NCBI GenBank assembly: GCA_902611265.1 | Contig: CACLYY010000003.1 | Span: 34,258-98,257 of the forward strand | Length of the DNA: 64,000 nucleotides | Direction of reading: 5' to 3' | Source of the DNA: an uncultured Pelagibacteraceae bacterium | GTDB taxonomy: Bacteria; Pseudomonadota; Alphaproteobacteria; Pelagibacterales; Pelagibacteraceae | Shown here: piece by piece, positions 15,917 to 24,842 of the stretch | How the letters are laid out: every line of letters begins with the position of its first letter | How positions within the stretch are numbered: position 1 is the stretch's first letter | The notes under the pieces: model-generated | Told to the model about the DNA's origin: nothing | What the model saw: the letters and a program-made list of their open reading frames with translations, nothing else | Databases searched by the model: none | Translations under genes and position numbers: made by a program

Positions 15917-17107
15917 ATGCAAAGTTTTAAACTTAATGAAACTGATATTCTATCCAATCAAGATTGGACGTTTCCGACTAATATTGCATATGGCCCAGGC
16001 AGATTGAAAGAAATAGGTGGTATATGTAATAATTTGGATATTAAAAATCCTTTGATTGTTACAGATAAAGGAAGCACAAAATTACCATTTATTATAAATT
16101 TACAAAATTATTTAAAAAGTTCTGATGTAAAATCAGATTTATTTTTTGATATATCTCCAAATCCAAGAGAAGATGAGGTTTCAAATGGTGTTAGTAAATT
16201 TAAAGATGGAAACCATGATGCTATAATTGCAATCGGTGGAGGCAGTGCCATGGATGGAGGAAAATTAATTTGCCTCACAGCAAACAATGACGTTCCATTA
16301 AGAGATTTTGAGTTTGAATTAACTCCGCCTATAATTAGCAAGGATAACCCATTCCCAAAAATTATAACTATTCCAACAACTGCTGGAACTGGAGCTGAAA
16401 CAGAAATTTCAGCTATGGTTACTTATTTAAAAGAAGGCATGAAATTTTGTATGTGGCATCCAGATGTTAGACCTTCCTTAGCATTGTTAGATCCAGAACT
16501 AACTATTGGATTGCCAGCAAACTTAACGGCATGGACTGGTGCAGATGCTTTAATCCATGGTATAGAGGGTTATTGTGTTCCTGGTTTCAATCCAATGTGT
16601 GATGGTGCAGCGTTAGAGGGATTGTCATTAATATCAAAATCTTTAGTCACAGCTGTAGAAGATCCTAGCAATATAGTTGCAAGAGGTGGAATGCATGTTG
16701 GATCTTGTTTAGCAGGAATTTCTTTTTTAAAAGGTTTAGGATTAGTACATGCTATTGCTCATATGGTTGGAGCCGAATACAATACTCATCACGGACTAAC
16801 GAATGCAATAATATTACCTGTAGTTTTAAAATATAATCTACCAGGTATGGAAGAAAAAGTTAAAAGAATGTCTGAAGCAATGCAATTTAAAGATCATTCT
16901 GTAGATGCATTTATATCAAACATTGAAAACATTCTTGATAGAATTAAAATTCCAAAAAGTTTAAGCGAAATTGGAGTCCCCGAGGATTGTGTTGATAGAA
17001 TTGCTGAAAAATCAATGAAAGATCAAGCCTATGGACAAAATCCTAGAAAAGCAACTTTAGAAGAAATAAAGGAAATTACTCTAGCATCCATTAAAAAAGC
17101 TAGATAA
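15917..17107 (+). CDS. Iron-containing alcohol dehydrogenase
   Basis: A 396-residue group III (Fe-dependent) alcohol dehydrogenase, full length for the family. The NAD-binding GGGSAMDGGK is near 107-116, and GTGAETEISA near 158. The four metal ligands are in place: D210 and H214 in GADALIHGIE, H278 in GLVHAIAH, and H292 in NTHHGLTNA. Family members oxidise or reduce lactaldehyde, butanol, 4-hydroxybutyrate and others. The amidase gene follows by 12 bases and an EamA transporter overlaps that gene, forming a plus-strand unit. The substrate is not evident, but an amino-alcohol or hydroxy-acid would fit the neighbouring amidase. Confidence 0.88.
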   Translation: MQSFKLNETDILSNQDWTFPTNIAYGPGRLKEIGGICNNLDIKNPLIVTDKGSTKLPFIINLQNYLKSSDVKSDLFFDISPNPREDEVSNGVSKFKDGNHDAIIAIGGGSAMDGGKLICLTANNDVPLRDFEFELTPPIISKDNPFPKIITIPTTAGTGAETEISAMVTYLKEGMKFCMWHPDVRPSLALLDPELTIGLPANLTAWTGADALIHGIEGYCVPGFNPMCDGAALEGLSLISKSLVTAVEDPSNIVARGGMHVGSCLAGISFLKGLGLVHAIAHMVGAEYNTHHGLTNAIILPVVLKYNLPGMEEKVKRMSEAMQFKDHSVDAFISNIENILDRIKIPKSLSEIGVPEDCVDRIAEKSMKDQAYGQNPRKATLEEIKEITLASIKKAR

Positions 17108-17119
17108 TAGTAAATTCTC

Positions 17120-18538
17120 ATGCTTGAAAATAAATCAGTTAAAGAAATTATTTCTTTAATTAAGAAAAAGGATGTTTCAGTAAAAGAAATAGTTGGCTTA
17201 TATTTTGAAAGAATAAAAAAATTTAATCCATCTTTGAATGCTATTGTTTCAATTAAGGATGAAGAAGAAATAATTAAAGAAGCTGAGATTAAGGACAAAA
17301 ATTTTGACGAAAATAAGCCGTTATTTGGCTTACCTCTTGCCTCTAAAGATTTGCTAGATGTAGTTGGTTTTCCAACCACTTATGGTTTTCCTGGATATAA
17401 AGATTATTTTCCAAAAAAAAATTCTATAATTGTTGATCGACAAATAGATGCTGGTGGAATAATAATTGGAAAAACAAATACTGCTGAATTAGGAGTGGGT
17501 GCTCATACAGCTAATAGATTATTTGGAATAACACCAAACATTTATGGAAATAGTCAATCATCAGGTGGATCAAGTGGTGGAGCTGGTGTTGCAGTTGCAG
17601 CAAATTTACTACCATTTGCTGATGGTACAGATATGATGGGTTCTTGTAGAACACCTGCTGCTTATGCAAATGTCTATGGTTTTAGACCAACACCAGGATT
17701 ACTTCCCGATTATCGAACAAATGAAAAAAAGAAAAATCTTCCAGTAATTTCAACACCAGGATGTCTAGCCAGAACACCTGATGATATGTCTATTTTTTTA
17801 GATGTCATAGTTGGAGAACATAAAGAAGATCCAATTTCTTTCAGTTTAGATAATTCTTTTAGTGAGGTTAATTTAAGTGACCAGGAATTTTCAAAAATAA
17901 AAATTGGATGGTTATCTAATATGAATGAAAATTATCAATATGATCCTGAGATAATTGAAATATGTAACAAACAACTTAACAATCTTGAAAAGCATAAAGT
18001 TATAATTGAAAACTTAAAACCAAAAATAGATGCTCATAAATTATGGAATTGCTGGGGAACGTTGAGAGCAAAAAGTATTTATGAGGATATTATTACAATG
18101 AATATAAAAGATATTAATGAGATGACTCCACAAGCGATATGGGAATACAATAAAGGTATCAAACTTACAGATGAAGATGTAAAATCTGCTCTTAACTCAA
18201 GAATTGAGTTATCAAATGATGTAAATAGTTTATTTGGTGATTTTGATTTTTTAGCTTTACCATCTCAACAATCATTTCCTTTTGATAAAAATTTAAGACA
18301 CCCAGAAAAAATTAATGATAAATTAATGGATACTTATCATAGATGGATTGAAATACATATATTTGCTAGTCTTTTTTACTTACCATCAATTTCTTTACCT
18401 ATTGGTTTTAATAAAGAAGGATTTCCAATAGGTATTCAAATTATAGCAAAACAAAAAGAAGATTTAAAAGTGATATCTTTTGCAAAAAGATATGAAGAAA
18501 TTTTTAATTTTTCTAAAATTAAACCAAAATTAAACTAA
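17120..18538 (+). CDS. Amidase (amidase-signature family)
   Basis: A 472-residue amidase-signature enzyme. The catalytic Lys-cisSer-Ser triad is visible: K76 in LASKDLLD, the Gly/Ser loop QSSGGSSGGAG with S151, and S175 in MMGSCRTPA. The usual GGSIR around the nucleophile reads MGSCR here, an unusual but still serine-containing form. The family includes GatA, but there is no GatB or GatC nearby and the gene lies among catabolic genes, so hydrolysis of a small amide is more likely than tRNA amidation. Its stop codon overlaps the start of the following EamA transporter by one base. Confidence 0.85.
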   Translation: MLENKSVKEIISLIKKKDVSVKEIVGLYFERIKKFNPSLNAIVSIKDEEEIIKEAEIKDKNFDENKPLFGLPLASKDLLDVVGFPTTYGFPGYKDYFPKKNSIIVDRQIDAGGIIIGKTNTAELGVGAHTANRLFGITPNIYGNSQSSGGSSGGAGVAVAANLLPFADGTDMMGSCRTPAAYANVYGFRPTPGLLPDYRTNEKKKNLPVISTPGCLARTPDDMSIFLDVIVGEHKEDPISFSLDNSFSEVNLSDQEFSKIKIGWLSNMNENYQYDPEIIEICNKQLNNLEKHKVIIENLKPKIDAHKLWNCWGTLRAKSIYEDIITMNIKDINEMTPQAIWEYNKGIKLTDEDVKSALNSRIELSNDVNSLFGDFDFLALPSQQSFPFDKNLRHPEKINDKLMDTYHRWIEIHIFASLFYLPSISLPIGFNKEGFPIGIQIIAKQKEDLKVISFAKRYEEIFNFSKIKPKLN

Positions 18539-19431
18539 TGGTCAGACACAAACATCATTTTAAAATAGCTTTTGCATTAGCAATAGCTGCTGGATCATGG
18601 GGAGTTTATTGGCTACCTCAAAGAATTTTAGAAGATGGAGGACTTACTGGAGGATGGGGAACAATTTCTCAAATGATGATCGGAATTTTATTACTTACAC
18701 CCATCTCTTTGTGGAGAAAGTATAAAGGTCGTACATCTGGTTTAGAAATTCCTTTTGTTGGTTTTTTAACGGGCAGTGGTTTTATATGTTACGCATTAAG
18801 TTTCTTGCTTACAGATGTTGTACGAGCATTGATCATGTTTTACATGATACCTGTCTGGACGACTATTTTTGAAATATATTTTTTAAAAAAAAGACCAGGT
18901 TTAGAAAGAGTTTTAACTTTAAGCTTAGCACTTGGGGGTTTGTGGGTAGTTTTCAGTCAATCTAATATCATACCATTACCACAAAATGCAGGAGATTGGT
19001 TGGCATTACTAGGAGGTGTACTATTTGGGGCTGGGTTAGTGCGTTTAGAAATTTCCAAAACAGACGGTGTCTTTCCGGTAATCTTTTCTTTCTTTTTTTA
19101 TGGGACAATATTTAATATTTTTGCTGGCTTTATTTTAAAAGATTACTTAGGACCGATGCCACCGTTTGAAGCTTTTGCATCAATGTTTACTTTTTTAGTT
19201 CTTATTTCAGTATTTTATTTTATTCCTACCGGAGTAGTTATAATGTGGTCTCCATCTGTTTTAGGTGCAGGCCTTTGTGCAATATTATATTTAAGCGAAA
19301 TAGTAGTTGGAGTTATATCGGCTGGCATTTTAACAGATGAAACATTTGGTTGGAGAGAAGTTGTTGGAAGTACAATGATTGTTGTAGGAGGAGTATTAGC
19401 TGTTGTTCTAGCACCAAAAGAAGAAAAATAG
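18538..19431 (+). CDS. EamA/DMT-superfamily transporter
   Basis: A 297-residue polytopic membrane protein with about ten hydrophobic segments. The N-terminal helix carries AFALAIAAGSWGVYWLPQR, as seen in a subgroup of marine DMT transporters. The last helix ends with VVGGVLAVVLAPKEEK. It is translationally coupled to the amidase gene through a TAATG overlap and abuts the homocysteine methyltransferase gene directly. Transport of the amidase substrate or product is possible. It belongs to a clearly different subgroup from the EamA proteins at 14948 and 25784. Confidence 0.82.
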   Translation: MVRHKHHFKIAFALAIAAGSWGVYWLPQRILEDGGLTGGWGTISQMMIGILLLTPISLWRKYKGRTSGLEIPFVGFLTGSGFICYALSFLLTDVVRALIMFYMIPVWTTIFEIYFLKKRPGLERVLTLSLALGGLWVVFSQSNIIPLPQNAGDWLALLGGVLFGAGLVRLEISKTDGVFPVIFSFFFYGTIFNIFAGFILKDYLGPMPPFEAFASMFTFLVLISVFYFIPTGVVIMWSPSVLGAGLCAILYLSEIVVGVISAGILTDETFGWREVVGSTMIVVGGVLAVVLAPKEEK

Positions 19432-20421
19432 ATGCTCTTTAAAGAAAAGTTTAAATCAAATTCAAAAATATTCTTAGATGGTGGAAATGGGTCTGAGATT
19501 GCAAATTTAGGAGGTGAGATGACACCAGCTTTTTCTGCATTAGCAACAATCTCAGCGCCAGAAATTGTAAGACAAGTTCATGAAAATTTTATGGATGCAG
19601 GCTGTGATCTTATTACAGCAAACACTTTTAGCACCACAAGACACAATATGAATAGTATTAATAGAGGTGATAAAACAAAAGAGTTTATTGTTAGATCTGT
19701 AGAAATAGCCAAAAAGGCAATTAAGAATAAGAGGAAAGAAAATATAGTTGGAATAGCAGGTAGTATGTCGAATTTTTTCTCATTAAAGGAAAATGAATTT
19801 GTTCCAGATCTAAAGTACTTACCTTCATTTAGAGAGGAAGAGAGAAATTATAAAGAGGCTGCTAAAATCTTAAAAGAAGAAGGAGTCGATGTTTTAATTC
19901 TAGAAATGATATTAGATATAGATCACTCAAAAATCTTACTTAGCTCTGCATTAGAAACTGGTTTACCTGTTTGGGTTGGACTAAGTTGCTGTATAAGTAA
20001 ATTCGATAATAACGTTATTGGAAGAAATTTTAGAGCTGAAAAAGAAAAATCACTTATTTATGATGAAAGTATATACAAAGAGCAACCAAAATTTATTCCT
20101 GATGATAAGATTGTTTTTTTAGATGATATTATAAAATCTCTTACGAATATGGGCGGAGATGTTTATGGTATTATGCATACTTGGCTTGTTGATGCCCTTG
20201 ATGGATTGAAGGTGATTAAAAATAATTGGCAGGGCCCAATTATGTTTTATCCAGAGATACATAAGTTTGATACAAAAACACATAAGGCAACAGTGACACA
20301 CGCAGAGGATGAATTTGCTGATGAATGTGAAAAACTAATTGATGACCAAATTCAAATTATTGGAGGATGTTGTGGTGTTACAGATAATCATCTGAAAAAA
20401 TTAATTTCAAGGTATTCTTAA
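19432..20421 (+). CDS. Homocysteine S-methyltransferase family protein (BHMT-like)
   Basis: A 329-residue Pfam-type S-methyltransferase barrel. The N-terminal FLDGGNGSEI and ITANTFSTTR motifs are present, and the zinc cysteines are C186 or C187 in WVGLSCC plus C313-C314 in IIGGCCG. Family members methylate homocysteine using betaine, S-methylmethionine or sulfonium donors. With betaine-producing genes at 209-4133 and a betaine transporter at 10607-14955, glycine betaine is a likely donor, making methionine and dimethylglycine. This is inference; the donor cannot be read from the barrel. It starts at the base after the EamA stop codon. A related gene lies at 22055 on the other strand. Confidence 0.82.
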   Translation: MLFKEKFKSNSKIFLDGGNGSEIANLGGEMTPAFSALATISAPEIVRQVHENFMDAGCDLITANTFSTTRHNMNSINRGDKTKEFIVRSVEIAKKAIKNKRKENIVGIAGSMSNFFSLKENEFVPDLKYLPSFREEERNYKEAAKILKEEGVDVLILEMILDIDHSKILLSSALETGLPVWVGLSCCISKFDNNVIGRNFRAEKEKSLIYDESIYKEQPKFIPDDKIVFLDDIIKSLTNMGGDVYGIMHTWLVDALDGLKVIKNNWQGPIMFYPEIHKFDTKTHKATVTHAEDEFADECEKLIDDQIQIIGGCCGVTDNHLKKLISRYS

Positions 20422-20429
20422 TTTAAATA

Positions 20430-21587
20430 TTAATTATTAACTAAATTTATTAACATATTAATCATATCAACTTTATAACTCTCTTTTGTTGCAGATTTTG
20501 TTTCCAATACTGAAAAAAATGCAGCAACTTTGCCAGTTTTAAAATTTGTTGCTAAAAACTGACCTCCATATCCAGAGTGTCCAATCATGTTACCTGATAC
20601 CATTGTTGAATTAGAGTAATACAAATATTTATTTTTTGATAATTCCATGTATTTAGGTCCTAAATTTTTAATTGTTTTGTCAAAATAAGAAGGTGATCCA
20701 ACTTTTCTATTTCCAACTCCCATACCTTTTCTAGCAAAAAGCAAACCCATTCTTAAAAAATCCCTAGCAATTAAACAACCACCACCTGACATCCATGGCA
20801 TCCCATATCTATCAGAAGCAATATATAAGCCTTCTTCAAATCCAGCAGCTTCAACTACCGACAATACCCAATCTCTTAAAGTTCTTCCACTTACCTTTTC
20901 TACAATTAATCCCACTACATCAGTATTTGCTGATTTATAAAATGCATATTCTGAACTATTTATTAAACTTTTGTTTTTAATTTTTTTAATTGAATTTAAA
21001 TATTCCTCTTGGCTTAAATAATTTTTTAAATTTTTTGGTAGTCTCCAACCTCCAACTGGCTCATGTAAAAATGAAGAGGAATATGCTTTAGTATAATCTT
21101 CGGTATAGGAATTTATAATATTCATATTTAAAACATCTTGTATTCTTGCTTCAGCGTAACCACTTCCGATTTTAGGCAAATAATGTGAAACTTTTTTATT
21201 CAAATCTATTGATTTATTTTTAATAAGTTCACCAACAAATAAGTTAATAAACATTTTAGTTATTGACATTATTGTCTGCGGTTGATTTCTTTTGAAATCT
21301 TTAGCATATTTTTCAAATAATATATTTTGACCTTTGCCAACGATTAAAGAGCAAAAAGATTTATTTTTGATCATTTTTTTAACCAATGGAATTTTACTAA
21401 TTTTATTATTAGGTTTTGACTTTAGTCTTAATACTAGATCAGATCTTAAATAAAGACTGTACCGATTTATTTTATGTAAATTTCTATAACCAAATCTTCT
21501 AGTTTTTGGAAGATTCCATAAAGACTTATTATCTCTAATTGTTTCTAATTCAGGATTTTTAACAAAAGCTAATTTTTTTATTTTCAA
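20430..21587 (-). CDS. Serine hydrolase of the class C beta-lactamase/penicillin-binding fold
   Basis: A 385-residue serine hydrolase. The nucleophile motif SxxK is S108-I-T-K111, followed by ANTDVVG in the position of the YxN motif, and GHSGYGGQ replacing the KTG box. No signal peptide is seen, so action in the cytoplasm is expected. Related proteins are esterases, amide hydrolases such as 6-aminohexanoate-dimer hydrolase, or D-aminopeptidases; resistance to beta-lactams is not implied. The start overlaps the stop of the MsrA gene by 4 bases (ATGA), so the two are coupled. Substrate unknown. Confidence 0.8.
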   Translation of the reverse strand: MKIKKLAFVKNPELETIRDNKSLWNLPKTRRFGYRNLHKINRYSLYLRSDLVLRLKSKPNNKISKIPLVKKMIKNKSFCSLIVGKGQNILFEKYAKDFKRNQPQTIMSITKMFINLFVGELIKNKSIDLNKKVSHYLPKIGSGYAEARIQDVLNMNIINSYTEDYTKAYSSSFLHEPVGGWRLPKNLKNYLSQEEYLNSIKKIKNKSLINSSEYAFYKSANTDVVGLIVEKVSGRTLRDWVLSVVEAAGFEEGLYIASDRYGMPWMSGGGCLIARDFLRMGLLFARKGMGVGNRKVGSPSYFDKTIKNLGPKYMELSKNKYLYYSNSTMVSGNMIGHSGYGGQFLATNFKTGKVAAFFSVLETKSATKESYKVDMINMLINLVNN

Positions 21588-22036
21588 TATTTTAAAGATT
21601 TTTTTTGTTCGTATTTCTGGTGATATCCTTCTGCTTTACAATAATTTTTTTCCTTGGATATTTTTGTTGATACCTTGCCATCTAATTTTTTATTCACCTC
21701 GTTTAACACTTTTTCAGCAATCTTTTTTTCTTCGTCAGTATTATAAAATATTTCTGATCTATATTGAATTCCTACATAAGTACCTTGCCGATTTACTTGT
21801 GTAGAGTCGTGCAATTCAAAAAATAGGTTAACCATGTCCTCATATGATTTTTCTTTTTCATCATATTGAACTTTTACAACTTCAATATGGCCAGTGTCAC
21901 CCCCGCACACAGCTTTATAGGTTACATTAGGATCATCCCCTCCACAGTAACCACATTCAGTAGAGATTATACCGCTAATACCTTCGTACTTAGTTTCATC
22001 CCAGAAACAACCAATTCCACCAATAAATGTTTTCAT
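21584..22036 (-). CDS. msrA: Peptide-methionine (S)-S-oxide reductase MsrA
   Basis: A 150-residue MsrA. The catalytic cysteine is C10 in the GCFW motif, GYCGG follows near residue 30, then TGHIEVVKV, and HDSTQVNRQGTYVGIQYRS near 76. The C-terminal EGYHQKYEQK matches the family. It reduces methionine S-sulfoxide in proteins or free form using thioredoxin. Two residues are inserted before the cysteine (FIGGIGCFW rather than FAGGCFW), and the glycine after FW is replaced by Asp. The protein is short but keeps the core. It lies between a homocysteine methyltransferase gene (18-base gap) and a serine hydrolase gene (overlap). Confidence 0.9.
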   Translation of the reverse strand: MKTFIGGIGCFWDETKYEGISGIISTECGYCGGDDPNVTYKAVCGGDTGHIEVVKVQYDEKEKSYEDMVNLFFELHDSTQVNRQGTYVGIQYRSEIFYNTDEEKKIAEKVLNEVNKKLDGKVSTKISKEKNYCKAEGYHQKYEQKKSLKY

Positions 22037-22054
22037 TACTTTTTAATTTATACT

Positions 22055-22969
22055 TTAGTTTTTTAAAATTGAAATGGCTTTAATTTCATCAACTCCTATT
22101 CCACAACAGCCACCTATAATTTGAGCTCCATCTTTAATCCACGTTTTTACTTCATTCAAATAATCATCAGGAGTCATATCATCTATAAATCTCCAATGTG
22201 GTTTTTCATAATATCCTTTATTTGGATACGCTCCTATAACTCCATCAAAATTTTCTCTCGCAGTTTTTATTGCATTACCTGTAGTTTTAATATCAGAGTG
22301 AGCTACTAAAATTGGACCGTTATGAATTTTTTTAAAATTATTTATAGATTTTTCAAAATTTTCATAAACATGAGTATCAGAGTCAATTGTATCGTTGTAC
22401 CCGAGCATTATTTGATTTTGATCATTCGTTACACATGATACTGACAACCAAACTGGTATACTTATCTTTGTAGAACAGTTTAGCATTGTTTCCACAATAT
22501 CTGCCTGAGAAGACATAGCCTCTAAAATAATTAAATCTACTCCTTCACCTGATAATATTTTTAGTTGCTCATCAAAGCCAGGTATCATTGCTTTTACTCC
22601 AAGTTTATAAAAATTACCAAAAGTTGAAACGCTTCCAGCAAGAGCAACATCTTTATTTAAATTTTTAATTGCTTCTTTTGCAACTTGAACACTTTTTCTA
22701 TTAAAATCCTCAATCGAGTCTTCATAACCATACTGTCTCATCGATATAGGTGTAGTACTATATGTATTGGTAGTTATTACATCAGCACCCGCTTTTATAT
22801 AATCTTCATGAATTTTTCTTACTAATTCTGGATGATCTACTGAGCATTTTCCACACCACATTTTTTCATCCATTTTAGCGCCATTCTTTTCTAATTCAGC
22901 GCCCATTCCACCATCTAAAATAATAGTTTTTTTATTTTCTAATTTTTCATGAATTGATGAATAAGACAT
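22055..22969 (-). CDS. Homocysteine S-methyltransferase family protein
   Basis: The protein of 304 residues is taken from the ATG at 22969. A longer in-frame reading to 23065 would overlap the upstream VOC gene and add residues with no similarity to the family. The barrel opens with ILDGGMGAELEKNG and ITTNTYSTTP. The zinc cysteines are in WLSVSC and in GGCCGIGVDE (C288-C289). It methylates homocysteine from a methyl donor that cannot be read. It is shorter and of a different subgroup from the protein at 19432. The genomic setting (MsrA, betaine metabolism) suits methionine supply. Its start lies 4 bases past the stop codon of the VOC gene. Confidence 0.82.
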   Translation of the reverse strand: MSYSSIHEKLENKKTIILDGGMGAELEKNGAKMDEKMWCGKCSVDHPELVRKIHEDYIKAGADVITTNTYSTTPISMRQYGYEDSIEDFNRKSVQVAKEAIKNLNKDVALAGSVSTFGNFYKLGVKAMIPGFDEQLKILSGEGVDLIILEAMSSQADIVETMLNCSTKISIPVWLSVSCVTNDQNQIMLGYNDTIDSDTHVYENFEKSINNFKKIHNGPILVAHSDIKTTGNAIKTARENFDGVIGAYPNKGYYEKPHWRFIDDMTPDDYLNEVKTWIKDGAQIIGGCCGIGVDEIKAISILKN

Positions 22970-22973
22970 AGTA

Positions 22974-23360
22974 TTATTCCTTGCTATTTGTAAAGGTGCA
23001 AATTTTATTTCCATCAAGATCACGTACGTAAGAATAATAAACTCCTGATCCCTCTGGTCGTTCACCTCCTGATCCTTCGCTAGTACCTCCAGCTTTTAGT
23101 CCTGTTTCATGAAATCTGTCAACAATAACTCTTGAAGATGTTATAAATGATACTTGTGTTCCATTTCCAAAAGTTGCTTCTTTTTTATTAAACGGTTTTG
23201 TTATGTAAAACTCTATTTCGTTTGTATCTTTCTTTCCATATGCAGCATAATCATTTTCTACAGTTTCGTTTCTTGTTAGCCCAATAACTTCCAAAACTTC
23301 ATCATAAAATTTGATGGCAGCATCTAAATTATTTGTTCCTACCATTACATAACCAATCAT
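22974..23360 (-). CDS. VOC-family (glyoxalase/bleomycin resistance fold) protein
   Basis: A 128-residue single VOC module pair. The first half opens with GYVMVGTNNLDAAIKFYDEVLEVIG and the second half carries YYSYVRDLDGNKICTF, the usual end of a metal-binding VOC strand. This size fits lactoylglutathione-lyase-like proteins whose substrates are mostly unknown. Metal ligands are not fully conserved to my reading. It is the upstream neighbour of the homocysteine methyltransferase gene and lies 30 bases from the aldehyde dehydrogenase stop codon, all on the minus strand. No specific reaction can be assigned. Confidence 0.78.
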   Translation of the reverse strand: MIGYVMVGTNNLDAAIKFYDEVLEVIGLTRNETVENDYAAYGKKDTNEIEFYITKPFNKKEATFGNGTQVSFITSSRVIVDRFHETGLKAGGTSEGSGGERPEGSGVYYSYVRDLDGNKICTFTNSKE

Positions 23361-23390
23361 CTCAACCTCAATTATTTTGAATATAATTTT

Positions 23391-24821
23391 TTAATTCCAA
23401 CCAGTAATTGCCTTAACCTCTAGGTATTCAGTAAAACCCCATAGTCCACCCTCTCGACCATTTCCTGATTGCTTAAATCCTCCAAAAGGTGCTCCAGTTT
23501 CGGCTCCTTGACCGTTGATATAGACTGTTCCTGCTCTTACTTTTCTTGCTACTCTTTTTGCTTTTTCTTTATCTTCAGTTTGTAAATAGTTACCTAATCC
23601 GTAAGATGTATCATTTGTAATTTTTATTGCCTCTTCTTCTGTATCAAATGGAATAATTGAAAGTACTGGACCAAATATTTCTTCTCTAGCAATTTTCATA
23701 TCGTTGTTGACGTCTGTAAAAATCGTAGGTTTAACAAAATACCCCTTATTAAGACCATTTGGTAGATCGGGCCCGCCAGCAGCAAGAGTTGCACCTTCTT
23801 TAATTCCCTCATTAATAAGATTAATAACTTTATCATATTGAACTTTGGACACTAAGGGTCCAATGTGATCGCCTTTTTTAGATGCCACGTCTACTTTAAT
23901 TTTATTTGCTTCATCTACAGCTTCTTTTACTGCTCTATCATAAATTGATCTTTGAACTAGCATTCGTGTTGGAGCATCACAAGATTGTCCAGTGTTACTC
24001 ATTATAGTCCTAACTCCGTCCCTTACAGCATCTGGATAAGAGTCCTCAAAAACTATATTTCCACCTTTGCCGCCAAGTTCAAGTGTGACCTTCTTAATTG
24101 TGTCTGCTGCATTTTTCTGTATCAATTTTCCTGCTCTTGTAGATCCTGTAAATGAGACCATATCAATATCTGGATGACCAGATATATGATTCCCAACTAC
24201 TTCACCGTTACCATTAACTAAATTGAACACACCTGGAGGAAATCCAGCTTCGTCAATTATTTCCGCAAACAAAACACCTGATACTGGAGCTACTTCTGAT
24301 GGTTTTAAAATCATTGTGCAACCTGCTGCAAGCGCTGGTATAACTTTTAGTACTATTTGGTTCATTGGATAATTCCATGGCGTTATTAATCCGCAAACTC
24401 CAATTGGCTCATATCTAATTTGATTGTTTGATTTTGGATCAAACTGATGTTCAAAATTAAAATCTTTTAAAATATCTATTACATTTTTGGATATATCTGC
24501 CCCCATTTTAGTATGTATCTCTGATGCAAAATCTAATGGTGCACCCATTTCCATTGATTGTGCTTCAACCATTTCATCCCATCTTCTATTATAAATTTCA
24601 CAAAATTTTTCTAATAATTTTACTCTCTCTTCTTTCGAGGTTTCTCTCCAGGTTTCAAATGCCACTTTAGCAGCACTTACAGCTTTATCTGTATCTTCAA
24701 TTGATCCTAAAGATATTACAGCAAAAGCCTCCTCGGTTGATGGATCAATTACATCAAAATCATTAGGTTTAACCGGTGCAATCCATTTTCCGTTTATATA
24801 AAAATTTTTCTTTTCAATCAT
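23391..24821 (-). CDS. NAD(P)-dependent aldehyde dehydrogenase
   Basis: A 476-residue aldehyde dehydrogenase with a full active site. N150 is in ITPWNYPMNQ, K173 in LKPSE, the FTGST loop near 224, E248 in LELGGKGGN, and C281 in GQSCDAPTRM. It oxidises an aldehyde to an acid in the cytoplasm. The N-terminus is nearly identical in plan to the aldehyde dehydrogenase at 50307-51740 (both begin MIEKKNFYING), so the two are paralogues. It follows a HIBADH-like dehydrogenase gene in the same direction (21-base gap); alcohol-to-aldehyde-to-acid oxidation by the pair is possible. Confidence 0.9.
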   Translation of the reverse strand: MIEKKNFYINGKWIAPVKPNDFDVIDPSTEEAFAVISLGSIEDTDKAVSAAKVAFETWRETSKEERVKLLEKFCEIYNRRWDEMVEAQSMEMGAPLDFASEIHTKMGADISKNVIDILKDFNFEHQFDPKSNNQIRYEPIGVCGLITPWNYPMNQIVLKVIPALAAGCTMILKPSEVAPVSGVLFAEIIDEAGFPPGVFNLVNGNGEVVGNHISGHPDIDMVSFTGSTRAGKLIQKNAADTIKKVTLELGGKGGNIVFEDSYPDAVRDGVRTIMSNTGQSCDAPTRMLVQRSIYDRAVKEAVDEANKIKVDVASKKGDHIGPLVSKVQYDKVINLINEGIKEGATLAAGGPDLPNGLNKGYFVKPTIFTDVNNDMKIAREEIFGPVLSIIPFDTEEEAIKITNDTSYGLGNYLQTEDKEKAKRVARKVRAGTVYINGQGAETGAPFGGFKQSGNGREGGLWGFTEYLEVKAITGWN

Positions 24822-24842
24822 AAATGTACTTTAACACAGAAT

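Noticed and set aside
17120-18538. GatA subunit of the tRNA amidotransferase
   Set aside because: There is no GatB or GatC gene nearby, the nucleophile loop differs (MGSCR), and the gene is coupled to a transporter gene among catabolic genes.
18538-19440. SAM-V or similar riboswitch before the homocysteine methyltransferase gene at 19432
   Set aside because: The gene begins on the base after the transporter stop codon, so there is no untranslated leader to hold a riboswitch.
20430-21587. Beta-lactam resistance gene
   Set aside because: The fold is shared, but the protein lacks a signal peptide and the KTG box is replaced; cytoplasmic esterase or amidase roles fit better.
22970-23065. Longer N-terminus of the homocysteine methyltransferase gene starting at 23065
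   Set aside because: It would overlap almost 100 bases of the VOC gene in another frame, and the added residues have no likeness to the family; the ATG at 22969 sits just before the conserved ILDGGMGAE.
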